A stretch of 64,000 nt of DNA from Methanosarcina mazei S-6 (GCF_000970205.1 NZ_CP009512.1:2790001-2854000); one strand, 5' to 3'; shown: positions 38,151 through 47,158, counted from the stretch's first letter. Numbers and translations are program-made. The notes: a model not told the origin generated them from the sequence alone.

Positions 38151-38568
38151 TACTTACAGCCTGTCGATTTGTGTCTGCGTCTTCGATGTTTGGACATTCC
38201 TTTTAGAAAAAAATAGCAATATTTTTTAAGACATTACATTTCTCTATAGTGAGAATTAAGTAAGACTGAATTCTACAAGATTTTCTAGCCTTGAAATATT
38301 GCTACTAACTACTTTTTTAGTTATAAAATAGGAAAAATTAACTTCAAAGGTAAAGTCATAAAACACTGATCAGTTAAAGGGAATGTCATTCTATTACTGA
38401 AATCATAACAAGATTCAATTTCCTATTCCAAAAAGAAGGTAGTTTTGGGGTTTAAAAGATGATGAATTGAAAAACAAAAGTATTCTGACATAAAAAAAGA
38501 TGGCAGTAAATTGCGGTTAACTTTTCTAGATCCTTTTTGTATGTAACATATGCAGAGCAATTAAATAT

Positions 38569-39333
38569 TTACTTGTATCTTTCTATCAGGTTTTTGTACG
38601 AAATGTTTATTTTATAGATTATACTTCTTCCTCTTTTTGTTTCCTTTATAAGGCCTATTTCCTTAAGGTTTTTCATATACCAGCTAATCGTACCCCTTGA
38701 GACTCCAATTTCACGCGCAAGCTCCACGTTTGTATTGCATTTACCATTTAATATTTCTGAGATTATCCTTTGATTCGTTATGCTTTGAGAAGCCACAAGA
38801 ACTTTCTTTTCTCTTTCACCATACATGGAGTTATTCTGGAAATACCTTATTTTTCCACTGTCTTTATAAACATCAATTTTTTTTTGAGTTTCCAGAATTT
38901 GTATGTGATACTTAACCGTTCCCCTGTTCAAGCCCATACTTTTCGCAATATCACTAAAACAGACTCCAGGATTAGCTTTAATATAGGCATAAATGCTATC
39001 CCGGGCAGGATTGTCAAGTACGTTTACTCCATCTACAATTCGGAACCCGAGTATTGCGAAAATAAGCTTTGCAGGGTTCAGCAGTATATCTATTATCGAT
39101 AATACGTGCATCAGGGCCAGCCACAGGAGGAACTGCCAGTAAACTGTAAAGTCCTTAAGTTCTATTACTTCTTCTCCATTAATTGAAGCTCCAGATTGAT
39201 CGCTCGGAAAAGGACTTACAGTATATTCGGTAGCCTCGGCTGTTGTTGCTAGAATAAAAAATAGTAAACAGATGATAAGCTTTTTTTCAAGCTTAGTGCT
39301 GGTAAAGATTAAATGTGTAGTCCTCGGTTCCAC
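38569..39333 (-). CDS. Membrane-tethered double winged-helix regulator (cassette B)
   Basis: A 254-residue protein starting at the GTG of 39333 with GGGGA upstream, inside the end of the PPC gene; an ATG five codons earlier is possible. Layout: a first membrane helix (about 17-33), an external segment (TEYTVSPFPSDQSGAS...), one or two further helices (about 68-100), then two winged-helix domains, NPGVCFSDIAKSMGLNRGTVKYHIQILE and NTNVELAREIGVSRGTISWYMKNLKEIG, ending ISYKNLIERYK. This is a one-component sensor-regulator type frequent in Methanosarcina. Its position just upstream of the shared leader makes it the likely controller of the precursor, perhaps sensing the peptide or envelope state outside the cell. 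Confidence 0.83.
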   Translation of the reverse strand: MEPRTTHLIFTSTKLEKKLIICLLFFILATTAEATEYTVSPFPSDQSGASINGEEVIELKDFTVYWQFLLWLALMHVLSIIDILLNPAKLIFAILGFRIVDGVNVLDNPARDSIYAYIKANPGVCFSDIAKSMGLNRGTVKYHIQILETQKKIDVYKDSGKIRYFQNNSMYGEREKKVLVASQSITNQRIISEILNGKCNTNVELAREIGVSRGTISWYMKNLKEIGLIKETKRGRSIIYKINISYKNLIERYK

Positions 39334-39793
39334 TAACCGATTCCCCATAAACCTTGAACTCCCAGCTTCCCTGTTCTACATACCCCTGGGAAGGGTCGAT
39401 ACTGAAATGTATCCTGCCATTTACGCTTCCATCAGAATTATCACGGTAGGGTCCCAAGTTACTTCCCGATGGGGTAGAGATCCTAAGCGTAAGAGAATCA
39501 CTCGTATCTCCCCAGTTCAAGTCCACTTCAAGATAATTTATTCCTGAACCTACACTTACATAGTGAGTTTTAGTCTGTCCTTGAGTTATGTACTGGGTTG
39601 ACAGCACAGAGAAAATGGGGTTTTCTGCATCAGATGAATTTTCTACCCAAGGGCTAATAATATAATCTTTTCCGGCAGAAGTAAAAGTATCTTCTGTGTC
39701 AGAATTTACCGTGTATTCCTCTTCGGCTGAAACTGCAGGAATAAAAATCAGTCCCATAATTATACATATTATTAATATTTTCCATCTTTTCAT
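39293..39793 (-). CDS. Secreted PPC-domain protein (cassette B)
   Basis: A 166-residue protein: signal peptide (MKRWKILII... cleavage after VSA), then a bacterial pre-peptidase C-terminal (PPC) beta-sandwich with the usual YVSVGSGINYLEVDLNWGDTSDSLTLRISTPSGSNLGPY core and the final GSWEFKVYGESVSGTEDYTFNLY strand. Such domains are found on secreted peptidases and surface proteins; here the domain stands alone. The start at 39793 is preferred over one 20 codons upstream because the signal peptide begins there. It overlaps the regulator start by about 40 bases. The counterpart in cassette A is a remnant. A partner in peptide processing or binding is possible. Confidence 0.8.
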   Translation of the reverse strand: MKRWKILIICIIMGLIFIPAVSAEEEYTVNSDTEDTFTSAGKDYIISPWVENSSDAENPIFSVLSTQYITQGQTKTHYVSVGSGINYLEVDLNWGDTSDSLTLRISTPSGSNLGPYRDNSDGSVNGRIHFSIDPSQGYVEQGSWEFKVYGESVSGTEDYTFNLYQH

Positions 39794-39906
39794 ATTACTA
39801 CCCAAAAAAAGGTTAAAAGCCCGACTATATATAACTTCTGTGCAAATTCTCAAACAATCAGCATGCCTGCTTTTATGAAAGAATATTACAAAATCAAAAT
39901 CAAATT

Positions 39907-40605
39907 GCGGGCGGCCACCCCACCCTAAAGGATGGGGTATGCTTCGGGCCGCCCGCCCGGTTGTTTTGGTAGTTAGAAATCATCAAGTTTTCTTTGCTCG
40001 GATCTCATGAATCTATACAATTGAGACTCTTCACTCGGTTTTCCTTGCGATTCTTTAATGTAATGCTTAATTGTATCAGCAGTTACGTTTCCAACGGATC
40101 GATAGAACTTTCCATTTGACCATAGACTTCCACCCCAATACTGTTTTTTAAGATCAGGATGGAGCTTGAACAGTCTGTAAGAACTGCCTCCTTTCAAATA
40201 TTGAATTACCTCTGACAGAGAATTACTTGGATGGAATTCCAGAAACAAGTGAACATGATTGTCTACTACTTCCATTGCATGTATTTTGTAGCCATTTTTA
40301 GTGCAAATGTTACTGAAAATTAACTCGCAATCTTTTTTAATTCGCTTATTGTAGAATATACTGTATCGATACTTAGGCACCAACACGATGTGGTAGGTAA
40401 TCTGACCATAGCCATGGCTAAAACTGTGTAATTCCAACTGATATCACATCCTAGCCATAGATGGATGGCACCATCGGTGGCTATGGTGCCAAAAACAAGC
40501 TTATTTTACAAAAAAAGCAAGGATTAAGATATTTAAAGTGAAAAACGAAGAGGCGAGGGTTCACTTCATCCCCACCCTAAAGGATGGGGTATTCGTGACC
40601 CTCTG
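39907..40605 (-). mobile_element. IS200/IS605-type insertion sequence (TnpA only)
   Basis: The right end (39907-39956) folds as GCGGGCGGC pairing with GCCGCCCGC around an inner CCCCACCC/GGATGGGG hairpin. The left end (about 40553-40603) has a similar fold with GAGGGTTCAC and GTGACCCTC around the same inner hairpin. These are the subterminal palindromes recognised by Y1 transposases. No inverted repeats or target duplication are expected. A further GGCACCAT/ATGGTGCC hairpin lies before the transposase start. Exact ends are approximate. Confidence 0.82.
39973..40437 (-). CDS. tnpA: IS200-type Y1 transposase TnpA
   Basis: A 154-residue HUH-family transposase that cuts and joins single-stranded DNA. 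The HUH motif is NHVHLFLEF (about 61-69) and the catalytic tyrosine is in TIKHYIKESQG. Length and the opening HGYGQITYHIVLVPKYR match the IS200 group. The frame is intact, so the element may be active. It has no accompanying TnpB. It lies between the intact PPOX gene and cassette B. Confidence 0.94.
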   Translation of the reverse strand: MELHSFSHGYGQITYHIVLVPKYRYSIFYNKRIKKDCELIFSNICTKNGYKIHAMEVVDNHVHLFLEFHPSNSLSEVIQYLKGGSSYRLFKLHPDLKKQYWGGSLWSNGKFYRSVGNVTADTIKHYIKESQGKPSEESQLYRFMRSEQRKLDDF

Positions 40606-40770
40606 CGCTCCCTTAGTAATAATTGTCTGAAGAAAGACATCAGATAACATTTATTCGGTGTACTATGTCGAATCTCATCGAAAAAAGAGATGATATGAGG
40701 ACGAAAATAACATCCTCATAATCAGAATAAAATCAGAAATTTTATTACCTATTAAGAGAAACGAAAGGAC

Positions 40771-41178
40771 TTAGAGAAGCTGCTTTCCAGCTCCATCGCC
40801 GGATTTGCACTCGTAAACTTCCGTGATCTTCATGATGGCAAGGGCTTTTGCAGGGAACCTCTCTCCCATTTTCTTGACAGTCTTATACATATTCTCATAT
40901 TCTTCCCCGTCAGTTTTAATCTCGAAATCCCCTTTTATCTGATAGCAGCCCTTGATCTCGGGACCCCATACATAGATTGCTCCCCTTGGATTTTCTTCAA
41001 GGTTGTGGCGAGTCTTATGGAAGTAGTTATCCGCAATCCATATTGTCTCTCGATCTTCCTGAAGCTTACAAAAGCCAATTGGTATGACATTCGGATCTCC
41101 ATTTCTGGAAGCAGTTGCAAAGGGAAAGATCTTCATTTTTGCAAAGTCTTCTACCATTTCGTTGCTTAATTTTACCAT
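40771..41178 (-). CDS. PPOX-family flavin-binding split-barrel protein
   Basis: A 135-residue protein of the pyridoxamine-phosphate-oxidase-like superfamily. It begins KLSNEMVEDFAKMKIFPFATASRNGDPNVIPIGF, the standard opening of FMN- or F420-binding split barrels, followed by IWIADNYFHKTRHNLEENPRGAIYVWG, where the basic residues usually contact the phosphate of the cofactor. The end GDGAGKQLL is shared with the fragment at 24461. GGGGTGA lies upstream of the ATG. The cofactor and substrate are unknown. Two broken relatives within 16 kb show that this gene was carried along in the local duplications. Confidence 0.85.
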   Translation of the reverse strand: MVKLSNEMVEDFAKMKIFPFATASRNGDPNVIPIGFCKLQEDRETIWIADNYFHKTRHNLEENPRGAIYVWGPEIKGCYQIKGDFEIKTDGEEYENMYKTVKKMGERFPAKALAIMKITEVYECKSGDGAGKQLL

Positions 41179-41419
41179 TTAATTCACCCCTTCATTAGAT
41201 CTATATTTACCAGAATAAATTTTTACACATTACACTATCACACTATCACCCTATCACTTATTTAATAATTTAGAGGGTTGATGGTGTTTTGAATTATAAC
41301 TAACTAAAGAGCGACAAATATATAAAAAATTGGTTATCAGGGATTGGAGCAAAGAAGAATACTGTTCTAAAATTCGTAAAATTAAAGTCAATTGAAGCAT
41401 CTTGAAAAAAATCCATCTT

Positions 41420-41523
41420 AAAGGTCTAAAGTCACTGAACTTACTGCCCCCCAGGAGCCTCTTTAAATCTTATGCTCACACAAGCATTTAATTTTAAGAA
41501 ATATCAGTGACTTCAGACCTTTT
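41420..41523. repeat. 104-bp element with 19-20 bp inverted ends
   Basis: AAAGGTCTAAAGTCACTGA (41420-41438) is matched in inverse by TCAGTGACTTCAGACCTTT (41504-41522) with one mismatch. The 65 bases between them carry no gene. It could be a small hairpin RNA, a bidirectional terminator or a tiny non-autonomous transposon. The rest of 41179-41988 has no gene that I can support. Confidence 0.7.
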
Positions 41524-41988
41524 ATAATGGTAGTACTTGCTTTTGTGGGTTTACTGTACTGGTTTGTTACAAGTTTGGGTATGTTTGTGGTAGAGTTAAG
41601 TGGTCTTACTTCTTAACCCGAAATATAATGGATAATCATTATATATCAACTTATTTATATAAAATTTTTCAGTGTATTAAAAGTTATGTTTGAGTAAAAA
41701 GTTTCAAAGTAAAGAAAAAAACTTCAAACACATATTAAGGTTGATAACACCATTTTTGTTAAACAGCATTAGTTCAAAAAGAAAATAATGTTTATCACTC
41801 TTTCGTCACCACCATTAACTCCATTAAACAGACTTTCTTTAATAGTTCAGACCAGGACAGATTTAGCTCAGGTTTAAGGGAGTTTATCCTGTCAGTCTGA
41901 GGCCCTTTTGAACTCCTATTGCTGAAAACCATTTGAATTTTATCCAGTAGCTCTTTCCATGAAAGCTTTAAATCCGATCTGAGAGCAT

Positions 41989-42075
41989 TTATTTTTCAAG
42001 TTCGTGGTCGGAAAGCCCTACTGTCATATCCATTGCATATAGTCCCGCACCATGTTTAACCGGTTCTTCAGTCAT
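41989..42075 (-). CDS. Candidate 28-residue small protein
   Basis: An ATG preceded by a near-consensus AGGAGGAATAGGG opens a 28-codon frame encoding MTEEPVKHGAGLYAMD, then MTVGLSDHELEK and TAA. The strong ribosome-binding site and balanced composition argue for translation. I do not recognise it; it could also be the intact 5' end of a decayed larger gene. It stands alone between the PPOX gene and the histidine kinase. Confidence 0.45.
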   Translation of the reverse strand: MTEEPVKHGAGLYAMDMTVGLSDHELEK

Positions 42076-42578
42076 CCCTATTCCTCCTGTTCCCTTTCTA
42101 TGTCTTCCAGTTCTTCCTTAATATAAAATGTATTTACTCTTCTTAAAAACACCTGATAATTAGATAATTCGTAGGATAGTTACTAATTAATAATTATCAA
42201 TACCTTTTTATACAATTATACTTATGGTAATCCCCGACAGGTCGATTGTTCCATTCAGACACAAAAACTTCCTCCTTAATCATTTGTTGTCACAAGACCC
42301 CTACTAAACTCCCGGTTATCGACCTGTCATTTCCTCTGTTTTTAGAAAAAGTTTATTCTGTAAAAAGTTCGAATACTACAACTTGCACCAAATTATGGGG
42401 ATATATAATAACAAAAAAGTATAGGCTGTATTGTAGAGATTGTGCACAAAAGTTTTTTCAAAAATTATCCTGATAAATGTATAATGCTCTCTTTTTAAGA
42501 ATCATTCAAATTAATATAAGGAAATCAGTTTTCTAATTGTTCGGATATCTAAGTAAATCTATTTTTATTTATTTTTCT

Positions 42579-45377
42579 TTAATCTCCGTTATTGCATGTA
42601 TTAAAACAGATATTAAATTCTGTCCCTTGATCTCTTCCAATTTTTATTTTACCGTCTAACTGATCGACAAGGGTACTTACAAGTTGCAGACCGAGTGTGT
42701 CTGTGTTTTCTAAATTAATATTGTCTGGGATGCCAATTCCGTTATCTGAGACTGTAAGGGTGTATTTTGTGTTTTTTCTTTTAAGCTCGTCTTTACTATT
42801 CGACTCATTTATAACCCCTTCACTGAAGAGCTTAATTCTAATTGTACCTTTATCCCGCCCCTGGAATGCATATTTGAGGGAGTTTGAAATAAGTTCGTTA
42901 ACAATCATTCCTAAAGGAACTGCAATATCTGTATCAAAGAACACATTATCCTCAAGATCCAGATCTAAACTAATACCGGAATGTCCAACACTATAAGTCT
43001 GGAAAAGGTTTTCAGCAAGCTTCTCAAGATATAACGAGAAATTCAGCTTTTCAAGCCCTTCACCTTCATGCAGTTCCTTATGGATATACGCGATAGACAT
43101 TACTCTGTTCTGGCTTTCCCTGAAGGCTTCAAGAACTTCGTAGCTATCTAAATGGTTTTTATTTCTGAATTTTTCAGCTGCAAGGTCCAGAAGAGAGGAG
43201 ATAACCTGTAGATTATTCTTAATCCTGTGATGAATTTCCTTATTACGGGCAGTCTCAATTTTTGCAAGGGCTTCTTGAGCCACTTTTTTCTCAGTAATAT
43301 CCCTGAATGTTACTGCAAATTGACCTTTTTCAATCCTATCGATTTGAATAGTAAACCATTTGCCTGGCATGTTGCCAAAATTCTCAAACTGAATAGATTC
43401 GCCTGTCTGGTCAACTTTTTGATAAGCTTCAAACCAGTAATCTTCAACATCAGGCCATATTTCACGCATGGTTTTACCAATTTGTGCTTCCCGCTCACAA
43501 CCTGAAAGTCTTGCTCCAGCAGGGTTTATATCCAAAATTAATAAGTCACAGAGTGTACCATGCTCATTATAGATTGCTTTGCAATTTGCAAAGCCTTCAC
43601 TGATAGAATTGAATAAAGTTTGATACTGTTCTTTACTCTTGCGTAGGGCTTCCTCTGCTTTTTTACTTCTGGTTATGTCTTTGACAATAGCCGAGATAGC
43701 AGTCAGTTTTCCAGTGACATCGAAAACTGGGGAAAGAGAGAGTGAGACATTTATTATTATACCATCTTTTCTTAATCGCAAAGTCTCATAATGCTCAACT
43801 TTTTCTCCCTTTTTAATTCTCTCAATTAATGCTTCCATTTCGTGATCTGATGGGAATGGCACCAGAGTAGTCATATTCTTTCCGAGAATTTCTTCGGCTG
43901 TATAGCCGTATATCTGCTCTGCTCCTTTGTTCCAGCTTGTGATAATACCATCAAGGGACTTAGTTATGATAGCATCATTTGATGATTCTACGATATTCGC
44001 TAGATACCGAATTTTTTCTTCTGCCTGCTTGCGTTCGGTGATATCTGTAGTGATGCCCATTAGTTGACGGATTCCTGAATGCAGTTCGATTACCGAACCT
44101 TTTGAGCTCAGCCAGTGGATACTGCCATCCGGCAAGAATATGCGGTACTCCTGATCGTAGAAGTCTTTACATTCAATCGCTTTATTCCAGGCTTGTGCAA
44201 CCCGCTCCTGATCCTCGGGATGGATCATAGAAATAAATTCCTCGTACTTTATGGGTGAGCTTTCGGATCTACCAAGCAGAGCATTCATTTGAGGCGTTAT
44301 TTTCCAGTTCGCCCGAAGATCCCACATCCACATTCCAGCTTTTGAACCCTCCAATGTTAACCGCAGATGCTCTTCGCTTTCCTTTAAAGAATCATAAGCC
44401 TTCTCAAGCTCTTCTGTACGTTGTTTAACGAGCTCTTCTAAATTGTCGAGGGTTTCTTTTAGTTTAGCTTCTGCTTTTTTTCTTTGAGTGATATCCATAA
44501 ATGCGGCAACACCGCCACGCACATTACCTTCGGCATCATGTAATGGACTGGCTGATCCCAGAAGGGCCCTCCATTCCCCACCTGGCAGCAGTACATCTAT
44601 CTCTTCGTTGCGCACGTCGATGCCTTTAAAAGCAGCTTTTTGCATGGGTAATTCGTCTGTAGCCAATTCATGGCTTTTATGGAAGTAACGCCGTACAGGT
44701 ACGATATTAGCTGATACGTTTTCTCCAGTTTTAACTCCATAGAACTCGTTTGCCATCTTGTTGCCGGTTATATTATCGCATTGAGGGTCGTGACTAATCA
44801 AGATGGCAATAGGCGCAACTTCCATAACTGTCTCTATTTCTTCGGCCCGCTGATGAGTTTTCTCTTCAATCTGCTTTCGTTCGGTAATATCTATAAAAAT
44901 TATAGCAATCTTTCCTTTCTCAGGACTGAATACGTAAACATCAAGGTATTTACACATTTTCTGGCTAAAAACTTCAAAATGCTTTGCTTTGTCTGTGAAC
45001 GCTATTTCTAAATACTTTTCAACTCGCTTGCGGTCTACATGAGGGAACACTTCCAGTACAGTTCTGCCTAATATTTGTTCCCTCTTCATCCCTGTATGGA
45101 GTTCAAAAGCAGGATTTACCTCAAGGTAACGATAGTCATAGGGCTTACCTTCTTTGTTACAGATAATTTCTGCAAGGAGGAAACCATCTGTCATATTCAT
45201 AAAGAGTGTGCGATATCGCTCCTCACTTTTTCGCAACTCCTCTTCTGCATGCCTGAGTTCTTCATCTTCCGTTAAGCGCGTTCTCAGGCTATTTAATTCT
45301 TTTTTCAAGGAATTATTCTCATATAAGAGTGCCTGATATGATATAGGCTCTTGGCTATCTGTTCTTTTAAAAACCAT
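42579..45377 (-). CDS. Multi-PAS sensory histidine kinase (HisKA_2 type)
   Basis: A soluble kinase of about 932 residues. After an N-terminal coiled-coil (about 15-55) come five PAS/PAC modules, each ending in a D-I-T-x-x-K motif (FIDITERK, FMDITQRK, TTDITERK, VKDITRSK, FRDITEKK). They lead to a HisKA_2 dimerisation domain EIHHRIKNNLQVISSLLDL with the phosphorylated His, and a HATPase_c domain with N-box NELISNSLKYAF and SDNGIGIP. No membrane segments or receiver domain are present. This is the typical Methanosarcina cytoplasmic sensor. The ATG at 45377 follows GAGG; a TTG four codons upstream is the alternative. No response regulator gene is adjacent, so the partner and signal are unknown. 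Confidence 0.92.
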   Translation of the reverse strand: MVFKRTDSQEPISYQALLYENNSLKKELNSLRTRLTEDEELRHAEEELRKSEERYRTLFMNMTDGFLLAEIICNKEGKPYDYRYLEVNPAFELHTGMKREQILGRTVLEVFPHVDRKRVEKYLEIAFTDKAKHFEVFSQKMCKYLDVYVFSPEKGKIAIIFIDITERKQIEEKTHQRAEEIETVMEVAPIAILISHDPQCDNITGNKMANEFYGVKTGENVSANIVPVRRYFHKSHELATDELPMQKAAFKGIDVRNEEIDVLLPGGEWRALLGSASPLHDAEGNVRGGVAAFMDITQRKKAEAKLKETLDNLEELVKQRTEELEKAYDSLKESEEHLRLTLEGSKAGMWMWDLRANWKITPQMNALLGRSESSPIKYEEFISMIHPEDQERVAQAWNKAIECKDFYDQEYRIFLPDGSIHWLSSKGSVIELHSGIRQLMGITTDITERKQAEEKIRYLANIVESSNDAIITKSLDGIITSWNKGAEQIYGYTAEEILGKNMTTLVPFPSDHEMEALIERIKKGEKVEHYETLRLRKDGIIINVSLSLSPVFDVTGKLTAISAIVKDITRSKKAEEALRKSKEQYQTLFNSISEGFANCKAIYNEHGTLCDLLILDINPAGARLSGCEREAQIGKTMREIWPDVEDYWFEAYQKVDQTGESIQFENFGNMPGKWFTIQIDRIEKGQFAVTFRDITEKKVAQEALAKIETARNKEIHHRIKNNLQVISSLLDLAAEKFRNKNHLDSYEVLEAFRESQNRVMSIAYIHKELHEGEGLEKLNFSLYLEKLAENLFQTYSVGHSGISLDLDLEDNVFFDTDIAVPLGMIVNELISNSLKYAFQGRDKGTIRIKLFSEGVINESNSKDELKRKNTKYTLTVSDNGIGIPDNINLENTDTLGLQLVSTLVDQLDGKIKIGRDQGTEFNICFNTCNNGD

Positions 45378-46263
45378 ATATAGCCTCAAATTTAGATTTC
45401 CTGATTATTTAGCATCAGACTCAAAGATACAGGTTTACCTTTGAATGATTTTAAATTCAAAGTTTGTTAATTTTCCAGTCTTTCTTAGAGAACAATACAT
45501 CCATCAAATTACCTGTATCTAACCCAAATTTGACAGAAGCACATATTTTGTAATGTCTAAATAGGCTTCATGCTTCTGTTTTCTTTATACAATTCAATGT
45601 TTTGTCTTGCATCTTATGATTTTTGACATTTTTCATTTTGTCAAAATATAATGTGTCAATGCAATGTGTTTTGTGTAATAAAATACTATATTAATTAGTA
45701 GATTCTGTCAAATTAGGGATCTAACAGAATAGCAGAATCTATTATTTATCCCCCAACTTTATATATAAAATCACTTATATATAATTTCTACAAATCTAAT
45801 CGTTTATTATTCAGAGTCTGTAGTATATATTTTTTTGTTTCAAAAAAGATTTTTAACTTAATAGAAGTGTATCGTCTTAAAAAATTAATTGATTATCCTG
45901 ACTCCCCTGAATAAGTTATCCCGATCCTTAACCCTCTTCAATTCTGAACCATTTAACTGAATTTTACTAAACTATGTAACTAATTTTTCAATCCTTTTAC
46001 TGCTTCTTCTTAGGCTATTTTTACTATTTTTCTGTATAATTTACATATTTACATATTGTACGTGAATACATACGCATTTTCATATTTCACAGTAAAAACT
46101 ATACATACGTTCACTGTTAATCTGAAACCAATGCTCCCATTTATTTTCCGTAAACAGCCAAAAAAATACCTGGATTTTTTACCTCTAATATCTTTATGGT
46201 ACTTATCTCTAGGTGTTTTTCCCTTTAGATATCCCATAATGCAATTACAGGGAAAGAAATAAT

Positions 46264-46305
46264 ACGATAGTTGAATATTTAAGAGTCATCAACTATCGTT
46301 TTGCT
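46264..46305 (+). terminator. Isolated hairpin with T-rich tail
   Basis: ACGATAGTTGA (46264-46274) and TCAACTATCGT (46289-46299) form an eleven-pair perfect stem with a 14-base loop, followed by TTTG. No gene ends nearby, so it may terminate or form a small RNA. Confidence 0.45.
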
Positions 46306-46449
46306 TCTTGTTCAAGACCCTTCGGGTTCGGACAGAATGTCCAAGTTCTGTCATGGAGGTTATTATTTTTAATTATTGGGGTTCGATAACATTTTTTACC
46401 GTTTTTTCGGGTCTATCTTAGGACATCTTTTAGGCTAAATGAATTCTTG

Positions 46450-46540
46450 CCATTTTTGAATCAATCCGTTTTTAGAATGTGCCGTTTTTAGATTGTTCCG
46501 TTTTTAGGGTGTGCCATTTTAAATTGCGCCATTTTTAATG
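46450..46540. repeat. 16-bp tandem array, six units
   Basis: Units begin CCGTTTTTAG or CCATTTTTGA and recur every 15-16 bases from 46450 to 46540; the last eight positions of each unit vary (AATGTG, ATTGTT, GGTGTG). Confidence 0.75.
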
Positions 46541-46918
46541 TTTTCTACATATCCTACTTATTAACTCCCTGACTCTCTAGAATCTGCCTTCCAGTATCTA
46601 GAGAACTTTGGTGGTGTGTTTAAACTACTCTATTTTATGGTATGACTGCCATATGTGCCGAAATAAAGTCTCCCTCTTTTAGCCTAAAATTATGTTAGAA
46701 GTATTTTTCTCCTGACATCGCCCTCTTGTATATATCTGATAATATATAGCCTAAACCATGATGTTTCTTCAGTTAACTATGGATGGAGAAAGGGACTCTG
46801 GATATTACCATTTTTATGAGTTTTTCCAATAAATTGAAAACAATGAAATTAAAATTTTCTCAGGCTTTAAAATTTCAGATATAGATTCAAAAGAAGATAT
46901 AAATTCATAGAACCGACC

Positions 46919-47158
46919 TTCCGCAGATGTCTTCAAAAAAATAACATTTTTACTGTTATCGTTTTTGAAGAATTATTCTAAAATCTGCAGTTAATTTCTC
47001 GAATGAAGTTTCGAAAAATAGGTGCCGGAAGTATTCAATGAAGGCAAAAAATCGAAAATAATGGGATATTTCAAAAACACATATTGAGCAGCCAAGAAAT
47101 TTTTTATAAAAAAACGACAGCAGCAAAAATTGTAAAAATTGAAGGGACATCTGCGGAA
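46919..47158. mobile_element. MITE-like 240-bp element with 13-bp inverted ends
   Basis: TTCCGCAGATGTC (46919-46931) is perfectly inverted as GACATCTGCGGAA (47146-47158). Inside is a non-coding or degenerate sequence with an accidental 98-codon frame. No clear target duplication is seen. Element status is a hypothesis based on the terminal repeats. Confidence 0.4.

Noticed and set aside
41625-41642. ATAATG-GATAAT-CATTAT palindrome resembling a Fur/DtxR-type box
   Set aside because: AT-rich palindromes are frequent in these spacers and no metal-regulated gene starts nearby.
42246-42473. 75-codon frame with CRDC near the end, resembling a transposase zinc ribbon
   Set aside because: Only one cysteine pair is present and the rest is unlike any transposase; no start signal.
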